NCBI GenBank assembly: GCA_030248215.1
Contig: JASANG010004040.1
Span: 62,001 to 126,000, forward strand
Source: Enoplolaimus lenunculus
Taxonomy: Eukaryota; Nematoda; Enoplea; Enoplida; Thoracostomopsidae
Direction of reading: 5' to 3'
DNA: 64,000 nucleotides
Shown: positions 58,701-64,000 of the stretch, in pieces
How positions within the stretch are numbered: position 1 is the stretch's first letter
Layout: each line of letters begins with the position of its first letter
Notes under the pieces: model-generated
Databases searched by the model: none
The model's input: the letters and a program-made list of their open reading frames with translations, nothing else
Told to the model about the DNA's origin: nothing
Translations under genes and position numbers: made by a program

Positions 58701-59713
58701 GACGGAAGCATCGAATAGAAACAGGGTAAATGATATTTCAAACTCATAGCTGGAAATTATGGCAAAGTTTAAGGATTGGTAACTACTGTTACACGTTCAA
58801 TTGCCGTTCAGTAAATTTTACAGGTGCCTTACAAAGGTATCATGACAATTCGTTGCCCGATAATTTGTCGCCTATCGTTACGCTTAGGCTTAGGCTTAGG
58901 ACTACGCCTAGGAGTTTGCTTAGATTTATTAATTGGCTTTACGACGCTGTTGGGCGGCAAGTTTTCGATCGACGAACTGTCGTAGATTCACCTACAAAAC
59001 ATGTCAAGGGGTGCGACATTTTCTAAAGACGGCGATCAATCAACAGGTTTCAGATCATTGAGTTAGTTTGCATTTAATGATATCGAGCCGCCAGGGCATA
59101 GAGCAACTAATTGCAAACTGTGTATGTGAAATAAATATGCCCTATATGTACATTTGTTAGCAACTAAAATTACATATGCATAGTACAAAATCTCCACAAG
59201 ACGTGAGAGTGTCAGCGAGCTGAAGCATAAAGCTCTGATACGTTTGGAAATCAAATGTCTATTTAAAATAAGATGTCGCACGAAATAGACAATATTCATA
59301 TGCAAAAAGGTTAAAAACCTATTCAGGCCCGTAGCCTGGTCTTTTTGCTAAGGGGGGGGGGTAAAATTTTTTCAGGATGAGCATACAAGGATTTTTAGCT
59401 TGCTTGCAAGCAAGGTTAAAAATTTTCTAGGGGGTCAAAATATTTTTGATGGGGCTCAGCCCCTCTGACCTCCCCTTCGGTGTTACCGAATACAGATTCG
59501 TTGGTTCCACGTGGTCTCACACGCCAATCGTAGTCGTCCAACACTCGTTTGATCACTTCTTGTTCGCCAAGGCCGCCTTTCTTCAGATGACTCGATGATA
59601 ATTTATGAAATCGATTCGTGTTACTGCTATCGCTTCGTCGGTTGCTGTAATCAAAATACACGTTTCGATATGGTCGTGAACGACGCGCGGTATTACTCCA
59701 ATTTTGAAGCGCA
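46774..59713 (-). CDS. GluCl: Glutamate-gated chloride channel subunit C, with alternative Cys-loop exons (5' partial)
   Basis: Exons 59713-59487, 58656-58583, 57849-57587, then either 56284-56202 (4a) or 52687-52605 (4b), 49955-49815, 48692-48130 and 47226-46774; about 600 residues with either version. Motifs: [76 protein letters not shown]1 [14 protein letters not shown]2 [16 protein letters not shown]3 [15 protein letters not shown]4 [13 protein letters not shown]. The internal exon lengths are the same as in A, marking a tandem duplicate. The M3-M4 loop is Gly/Ala/Thr-rich, unlike the Gln-rich loop of A, so the loops diverged much faster than the channel core. Exon 1 starts at a strong acceptor (GTTTTTAG at 59714). 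The signal-peptide exon is not identified; an in-frame ATG at 59760 is the alternative start. Confidence 0.93.
48735..48908. mobile_element. CTCAAATGTGT MITE, worn
   Basis: AACGTGTGTAGCATCTGTC, CACCAGTTGGTAACCG and, at the other end, CTAACTGGTGATATATGCCA. It starts about 40 bp upstream of subunit C exon 6. Confidence 0.5.
49615..49778. mobile_element. Same short family
   Basis: GACCCGTAGGCAGATGGG to GAGCGGGCTACGGGCC with a GGCTCAGCCCCCCTG block. It ends about 35 bp below the donor of subunit C exon 5. Confidence 0.45.
50339..50516 (+). mobile_element. Truncated tRNA-core MITE
   Basis: Matches the family from ACAAGACGTGAGAG through the A-box-like TAGCTGAGTGGTCACG and a worn B box to the right end; the left end is missing. 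Confidence 0.55.
50853..51092. mobile_element. CACTGTAAATTC-type AT-rich MITE, copy 2
   Basis: CACTGTGAATTCCAGTG to TTAGAATTTACAGTG; interior closely follows the 0.3-kb copy (AACAGTAAACATTAGCTC, GTGAGCTGATTTAAT). Confidence 0.6.
51100..52377. other. Intron of subunit C, nothing recognised
   Basis: AT-rich, between exons 5 and 4b; a half copy of the CTCAAATGTGT MITE type (CGTATCACCAGTTACTGAC) near 52200. Confidence 0.35.
52378..52539. mobile_element. Same short family, clearest copy
   Basis: AGGCCTGTAGCCAGCTCC to CCCTGGCTACAGGTCC, 160 bp, inverted ends. It lies 65 bp from subunit C exon 4b. Confidence 0.55.
52605..52687 (-). other. Subunit C Cys-loop exon, version 4b
   Basis: An 83-bp exon 3.5 kb downstream of 4a with acceptor TTTGCAG and donor GTAAGT, coding [21 protein letters not shown] then LIDLAS. 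Length and phases equal those of 4a. Including both would shift the frame (83 is not a multiple of three), so the two would have to be mutually exclusive. Open frame, both cysteines and both splice sites are kept, which argues for function. Confidence 0.8.
52865..53250 (+). mobile_element. TTAGGC-carrying MITE, family gamma, carrying a nested palindromic MITE
   Basis: Left end CACGACAATTCGTCGCCGG, right end GTTGTCGGGCGACGAGTTG. The interior AATATATCTAAGCATAATCG and CCTAAG units resume after the insertion at 52917-53116. Confidence 0.65.
52917..53116. mobile_element. Palindromic MITE copy 2, nested in a TTAGGC-carrying MITE
   Basis: About 200 bp with degenerate ends CACTGCAAAAAAATGG and TTTTTACAGTG. 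It interrupts the element at 52865-53250, whose two ends (CACGACAATTCGTCGCC and GTCGGGCGACGAGTTG) lie on either side. It is therefore younger than that element. Confidence 0.75.
53717..53797. repeat. (ATT)n microsatellite
   Basis: Triplet array much like that at 906-985, in the subunit C intron between exons 4a and 4b. Confidence 0.9.
53790..54560. other. GC-richer, coding-like patch inside a subunit C intron
   Basis: Between exons 4a and 4b the base composition rises above the surrounding AT-rich DNA. The minus strand holds [20 protein letters not shown] and [20 protein letters not shown] (about 53960-53800) and, in another frame near 54260, [18 protein letters not shown]. These look like pieces of a decayed gene or element; no family recognised. 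It ends in a perfect 54-bp tandem duplication. Confidence 0.3.
54436..54543 (+). repeat. Perfect tandem duplication, 2 x 54 bp
   Basis: 54436-54489 and 54490-54543 are identical over 54 bp, both beginning AGTGGCAGATCGGCTGG and ending ATTATGGTGTCT. No differences were seen, so the duplication is recent, or is an assembly artefact. Confidence 0.9.
54872..54990 (+). mobile_element. TTAGGC-carrying MITE, family alpha, short array
   Basis: AGTATAAGCGTATTCCTAAG, a single CCCAAGC unit, AAAAAATAGTCTAAAGC and end CTGATCTTATATGGGCC. It shows that array length varies between copies. Confidence 0.6.
55509..55870. mobile_element. hAT-type MITE, same family
   Basis: GGGTATATCCGAATATCCG to CTATCCGTTTACACACTG, with the same interior as the 35.6-kb copy. 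In the subunit C intron between the two Cys-loop exons. Confidence 0.65.
56202..56284 (-). other. Subunit C Cys-loop exon, version 4a
   Basis: An 83-bp exon with acceptor TTTCAG and donor GTAAGT, coding [21 protein letters not shown] followed by LIDLAS. It enters at phase 2 and leaves at phase 1, so it joins exon 3 (ending AG of Arg) and exon 5 (starting AT of Tyr). It is nearly identical in protein to the single Cys-loop exon of subunit A (16514-16432). Confidence 0.85.
56300..57580. other. Intron of subunit C, nothing recognised
   Basis: AT-rich DNA between exons 4a and 3. No hexamer arrays, no known ends and no believable frame; one of the few stretches without MITEs. Confidence 0.35.
57992..58333 (-). 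other. Unrecognised open frame inside a subunit C intron
   Basis: An open frame of about 113 codons with no ATG, ending in TGA, between exons 3 and 2 of subunit C on the same strand. It codes [49 protein letters not shown] and [14 protein letters not shown]. Codon usage and hydrophobic periodicity look protein-like. It may be a retained fragment of a captured or nested gene or an unknown element's ORF. No homologue comes to mind. Confidence 0.3.
58843..58988 (-). mobile_element. TTAGGC-carrying MITE, family gamma
   Basis: TGACAATTCGTTGCCCG, three clean TTAGGC units, TTTGCTTAGATTTATTAATT, GATCGACGAACTGTCG. In subunit C, between exons 2 and 1. Confidence 0.65.
59100..59313 (+). mobile_element. 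Worn tRNA-core MITE
   Basis: Keeps CATAGTACAAAATC, ACAAGACGTGAGAG and a right end (ATATGCAAAAAGGTTAA) of the family; the tRNA-like boxes are decayed. It lies upstream of exon 2 in subunit C. Confidence 0.45.
59325..59479. mobile_element. Same short family, ending 8 bp from an exon
   Basis: AGGCCCGTAGCCTGG start, a run of nine G, a GGCTCAGCCCCTCTG block. It reaches to within about 8 bp of the donor of subunit C exon 1 (59487). Confidence 0.45.
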
Positions 59714-60349
59714 CTAAAAACAAATATATAATGCTGCTGATACCATGGGTATAGCAACAATTCTATGGCTTCTTAAGGGGTCAAGTTTTTATAGCTTGGT
59801 TTCAAGGCTATCTGTCTCCGTTGGCGTTGAATGGTATTAACAAAAATAAATCTGTTACATCGGAGGCCGCCATGGCTCGTTTAGCTAATAACAATTCTTT
59901 TTAATAATGAACAAATGATTTTCTTGTACTTTTAGAACAAAGTGACTGCAAATACTGGATGACTTTAATTTTGAAACTTATCGGACAGGCAACAGTCGTT
60001 TTGTATGATAACGTCAACACTACCGGTTGCAAAGCTCCTGTCATTTGAATTCTGACGCAAGCCCAACATGAACGAGAGATGCTACAATTTTCAAGGTTAG
60101 TTTGTGTCGATTTTGCATAATTTAGAAATGGGTGTTTGTATAAGATCAAAGCCGAATCTGCGCCTTGCAAGGTCCCCCGTGCCGGTTAGTGAGACACCAT
60201 TCGACTCAAAGAGTCCCCTTGTGATCCGACCAAGAATTTTTTAGCTCACCAGTGTCTAAGCCATAGTCTCAGCCAGAAGATGGAGGCAAAAGAATTATGC
60301 TCCCTCCACTAAGTTTGATAAGTTAATTTCAGTTTAAACTATTAAGGTT

Positions 60350-60563
60350 CGTATTCTCAAATGTGTGTAGCACATATCACCATTTGGTGATAGGTCTTAT
60401 AACTTTCGAACCAGTGAATTGCTGACGCTTACAATTCCGCACACTGTTCGCATACGATTGGCTCTACTCCAGGACTATTTTTTTGAGTTCAACAAATGTA
60501 ACAGTGAATTAGTAAACCCATTATTAACTAATGATAGTTGCTATACACATTTGAGAACATACG
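60350..60563. mobile_element. CTCAAATGTGT MITE, copy 4
   Basis: GTATTCTCAAATGTGTGTAG to CTATACACATTTGAGAAC, 5' of subunit C. Confidence 0.65.
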
Positions 60564-61059
60564 CCCAAATGCTAGCAGAAACAAACTTAAAAACAAAACC
60601 ATATTTATTTAATTTTCGAAGTAGTCCCCCCAAATCAGAATCCACGCGGTTCCCCGTGGTCTTAGCATTCGAGAAGGCGAGTCACTATAAGGGGCAATGC
60701 CACGTTTAGATCCAGGAGATGCCAACCTAGGCCTTGCATACGCCCTTCACTGAACTGCAAAAATGTGTTTGGTAAATGTCTTACCTGGTTACTTTATCAA
60801 CACAAATCAACACAACCAATGCAGTTAACAATTCACGTTCATACAACATTAAGCATTAATGTCATTCAAATATGACTAAAATTTAACTGTTCATTAATAA
60901 TTGTTGCTATTCGAATGTTAGATATATCAATCAGTGTTAGCTGGATAGTTTTATAAGCATTTTTCTATGAAATAATTAGATATCGTTTATAGAAATGTCT
61001 TTATCACCTAAAATTTCAATTATAACACCTTTAAGATTAATACACAGTCGATGATCGCT

Positions 61060-61720
61060 GTTCGACAAGAGTGTGCAACTACTGTGGTTCTGTATGGTAC
61101 AAAATATACTAGCGCGCGTTGTATTTTTGCCCAAGTCTCCGTCAATTGGAGGGTTGTCGCGACTTAAACCACATAGTAAACACTGGCTTACAAATCTCCG
61201 TCAATTGGCGTGTTGTCGCCACTTGAACCACATAGTAAACACTACTGGCTTAAAGAATATAGAGCAACTTAAGATTAAATAGAAAATATTAGTGCAACGT
61301 ACCCGCCTCCCCCAAAATAGGCAGATTTAGGCCAAAGACGCAGCGTGCGCTGGGTATATTTTTTGTATACGAAATTTGCTCAGTTGCACACTCTTGTCAT
61401 TATCCACACTTGGTTTAATCAAGAGTTGATAATGATTTTTACAAGAATATACAACTGAGCACATTCTGTGACCTGTATAGAAGAATGTACCCGGCACGCC
61501 TTGCGTTTTTGCACTACCCCCCTTGTTTAGATGGGGGTATAACCGGTGCGAACCATGACGCTTTATGTAAGCGGCATCAGACATTATCCCTTTATAGTTT
61601 AATTTAGGGGTATTCATGTGAGAGCGACCACATCTAAACAAGAGGGGTCGGTTTGCGTCTGATGATAAAAAAAATGGGTGACCGGGCAGTTTAATCAAAT
61701 TTGACAAATACACTTCAAAG
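61060..61720. other. Region of nested inverted repeats, no gene seen
   Basis: AAGAGTGTGCAACTACT and its inverse AGTTGCACACTCTTG bracket 61068-61397. Direct copies of TCCGTCAATTGG occur at about 61138 and 61188. CCCCTTGTTTAGATGGGG pairs with CCACATCTAAACAAGAGGGG at 61520-61650. It looks like two overlapping small elements. Confidence 0.4.
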
Positions 61721-62689
61721 AAAACACTTTAGAATACGTTGCGCCCTGATACATTTTGTGCTACGCAAATTTCAGTAAAACAAGAGTTATTTATTTAATA
61801 TCTACCGAAAGACGTAGCATGTTTATTTTGAACTTGTGCCGTAACTGTCAAACAAACTGCAGTTGGCTAAATTTTCGTGGAAACCCGGTTGAAAAATTCC
61901 GTTGAAGTTCTTCTAGCTGGAACAATAATCCAATCTTCGACCTTGAACAAAACCCGGAAGTTTTGTGTTTTGGTTGTTTTATTGCACAGTACGCACGGCG
62001 TCATGCTTTGCAAAACACCGGTTGAATGCGAGCTTTGTGAACAGAACTTATTTTCAACTGACGTTCAAACTGAGGTTAATAATCCGGAAATGATCTAAGA
62101 TGTAAAAATTTCAGTTTCATATACAGTAAGAACAAACATATTTTGCCTTATAACCGTGCAACCTCTAGAAGTTTACATACCGCAGGCGCAGAAAACTGTG
62201 GTTGAATATTTTAACCATTTCATTTTACAATTTGCTGGAAGATTGTTTTCAAACTTGTTCTTTAATAGAACTCTATCCGACCAGATTGACACGACAAATT
62301 TGCGTTTTGTTTTCGTGGACATTTAAAGTATATTTCTTAAGTTTATTCTGGATGTTTTATGAGATTTTGTAAAATTTATTGCAGTCCATCACAAACAAGT
62401 TTCAGTGAAGATATTGGCGTTGCGGTACCCAAGGCGATTATTGGTGTTATAAATCACACACCCGCCGGGGGCGGGGAAGTAAATTTGCCTAAAAAATTCA
62501 GCACTGCTCTTAATTTGTCAATTTTTCATTTTATTACTATGAAGACGTGCTTTTTCAAGATGATTTATTCTTTGAAAACATTGCCAATTTTTGTCATGGA
62601 ACCTAAAACCATTCAGAACGGTTTTGGACAAATATGCGGTTTCAGGGCAAAACCTAGTTAACCAGTGGCCAATATATATGTGGAACACG

Positions 62690-62843
62690 GTGTAACAGTC
62701 GTACAAACGAATTCCTAAACCTAAGCCTGAGCGTTACAAAGAACTTATACCTAAGACTAAGCCTAAGCAATAAACGGTCTAATCTTTAAGCTTACTTGAA
62801 AAAAGTTACGAAGGAAAACGCTCTGCGTCTGATCTTTACATGG
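62690..62843 (+). mobile_element. TTAGGC-carrying MITE, family alpha
   Basis: GTAACAGTCGTACAAACGAA start, two short hexamer blocks, ATAAACGGTCTAATC and end CTGATCTTTACATGG. Confidence 0.6.
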
Positions 62844-63108
62844 TTCCCACCAGTAAACTGGTAATAGTTGGCACCAGAGGATTTTTTGAGGCTGCACCGA
62901 AAACGTTCGTGAGATAGAATTTGTTTGAACCTAATTATTTTTTGTGTTACGAGGAGCGAATGTGACGATCGGTGAACCCCTCGTAACTTGAGCCCTGAAG
63001 AAACAGATATCTGCAATCAAAACACAATAATCGCGAAGTCTAAAATTACATTCAGGTTTACTATCTATAGCAAGATATATAATATATAATATATTGTGTG
63101 ATAATAGT

Positions 63109-63287
63109 TATGTTACTTTTAAGGCCGTCCTGTTTCTGGTGGGTCTATAAAAGAGTAGACTTACATTCTAGACTACAGTTTTGGCTTAGGCTTAGGCTTA
63201 GGAATACGCTTTTGCAACGCTTAAGTTTAGGCTTACGCTTAGGTATATGCTTAATCTACTGTTACGGCCCTAAAAGTAACATTGGCC
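63109..63287 (-). mobile_element. TTAGGC-carrying MITE, family beta, well kept
   Basis: Ends TATGTTACTTTTAAGGCCG and CCCTAAAAGTAACATTGGCC; GGTGGGTCTATAAAAGAG, GATTCTAGACTAC-like block, then TTAGGC units. It lies 140 bp before the unrecognised gene at 63423. Confidence 0.75.
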
Positions 63288-63422
63288 GTAGTTTCTTACA
63301 ATTATAGCTCATTTATTAAAATATTAATTATAATCAAATGTAACGAAAAATACAAGGTTTCGACGAAATATTGACTTTATTATTAATTATGCTCTATTCA
63401 ATTTGATTTCGCTTTACCCAAG

Positions 63423-63980
63423 GTAGAATCCAGTACAAAACCTTTCATCTATACGGTATTATATAAGGAGGAAAGACTTGGTGAAGGTGCAACACTTCAT
63501 AAAATTATGCCAGGTCAACAATACTTTGTTCCATTTGGCACTATACTGTAAAAAATGGGGAGTCAAATTGACTCTCTCGGAAATAGGCTTTTCCTGACTA
63601 CACAAACTGAGTCAAATTCGACTCCGCCAAAGTCAAATTCGATTCGTTGAATCGCTCAGAGTCGAATTTGACTCTGGCGGAGCCAAATTTGTTCAGTTTG
63701 TGTAGTCAGGAAAAGCCTATTTCCGAGAGAGTCAATTTGATTCCCCATTTTTTACAGTGTAGATCTTTCTATTATTTATACAATCGAAACAACTGATACA
63801 CCGAACCTTGGAGGTTTCACTTTCGTGGTAGCGTTGGAAGATAAGTATCGCACAAATACGTGCTTGTACCAAAATTTAGTGCTTCTTGACAAGCATAACA
63901 AAAAGTTGACGTTCTTAAATCAGGAAAGAGATCTTGTACACTTTCCTTTTCACAGATTTAGGCTTAGGTTCAGGTTCGCG
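63423..63980 (+). CDS. Unrecognised gene, partial; exon split by a MITE-derived intron
   Basis: After an acceptor-like TTTACCCAAG the frame codes VESSTKPFIYTVLYKEERLG..KIMPGQQYFVPFGTI up to 63547. An element follows at 63546-63759, then the frame resumes DLSIIYTIETTDTPNLGGF..VVALEDKYRTNTCLYQNL..NQERDLVHFPF. A donor (CT|GTAAAA at 63548) and an acceptor (TTTTTTACAG ending 63757) lie inside the element ends. Removing 63548-63757 gives ACT ATA CTT GTA GAT CTT, in frame. The frame stays open to a TAG near 63982, inside a TTAGGC-like array, so the true exon end is probably earlier (a GTACAC near 63936 is one candidate). About 110 residues are visible. I do not recognise the family; composition looks like a soluble or extracellular domain. 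The rest of the gene may lie right of the window. Confidence 0.55.
63546..63759. mobile_element. Palindromic TA-target MITE acting as an apparent intron
   Basis: Third copy of the family whose ends are CACTGTAAAAAATGG and the complement. The whole element is a near-perfect inverted repeat built of GAGTCAAATTTGACTC-like blocks and GGCTTTTCCTGAC/GTCAGGAAAAGCC arms. Here the left end reads CTGTAAAA, two bases shorter than the 12.4 kb copy. The flanking TA at 63544-63545 and 63760-63761 is the target duplication. The gene frame before insertion would read GGC ACT ATA GAT CTT, uninterrupted. Confidence 0.75.
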
Positions 63981-64000
63981 CTGGCTTAGGCTCAGGCCTA
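63955..64000. repeat. TTAGGC-like array at the window end
   Basis: GATTTAGGCTTAGG and CTTAGGCTCAGGCCTA mark the start of another hexamer-bearing element, cut by the window. Confidence 0.6.

Noticed and set aside
59713-59760. ATG at 59760 as the start of subunit C
   Set aside because: A strong pyrimidine-rich acceptor lies at 59714, and the short segment is a poor signal peptide; left as an alternative.
60585-60705. Mariner-like fragment (TTTTCGAAGTAGTCCCC)
   Set aside because: Only one short motif resembles mariner 3' sequence; no transposase residues are readable.
61877-62098. Plus-strand frame with a hydrophobic start (KFCVLVVLLHSTHGVM), possible first exon of the gene at 63423
   Set aside because: The frame opens at GTG, not ATG, and no convincing donor or link to the 63.4-kb exon was found; kept only as a remark.

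Overview
Animal genomic DNA, AT-rich, with spliced genes whose exons are small (74-1,499 bp) and separated by 0.3-5 kb introns full of short inverted-repeat elements. A nematode, or a close relative such as a nematomorph, is the best guess. Two things point there. Degenerate TTAGGC/GCCTAA arrays, the nematode telomere unit, occur throughout. The glutamate-gated chloride channels also resemble nematode ones in the segment before loop C ([16 protein letters not shown]). Assignment below phylum is not possible from this window.

Layout. 182-9899 (+): the last 11 exons of a TRPN/NOMPC mechanosensory channel, from two ankyrin exons through the six-helix channel to the stop; the 5' part lies outside the window. 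12122-20029, 30257-38507 and 46774-59713 (all -): three tandem Cys-loop chloride channel subunits, here called A, B and C. A and C are close paralogues with the same exon plan and exon lengths (74, 263, 83 and 141 bp internal exons). B keeps the same plan but has a radically altered pore helix M2. C has two versions of its Cys-loop exon. 21890-28462 (-): a broken Ty3/gypsy fossil between A and B, with a NADAR-like and an SGNH-hydrolase-like region where an env would sit. 33264-34907: an internally deleted piggyBac element in an intron of B. 45108-45805 (-): a possible small secreted cysteine-rich peptide gene. 63423 to the window end (+): part of an unrecognised gene whose exon is split by a palindromic TA-target MITE. 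The MITE ends supply a GT donor and an AG acceptor, and its removal leaves the frame open.

The rest is intron and intergenic DNA made largely of at least ten families of short non-autonomous DNA transposons. Three families with unrelated ends all carry TTAGGC-like arrays inside. One family has piggyBac-type TTAA targets and a tRNA-like Pol III promoter region. Several copies lie within 8-45 bp of splice donors.

How the genes fit together: TRPN is a neuronal mechanotransduction channel, and GluCls are inhibitory ligand-gated channels of nerve and muscle and the target of ivermectin. A and C have the canonical anion-channel M2 and the M3 glycine linked to ivermectin sensitivity. B keeps the visible agonist-binding residues, so it could only be a modifying or silent subunit, or a channel of unusual properties. 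All splice sites and phases were read by eye; each gene's exon lengths sum to whole codons.
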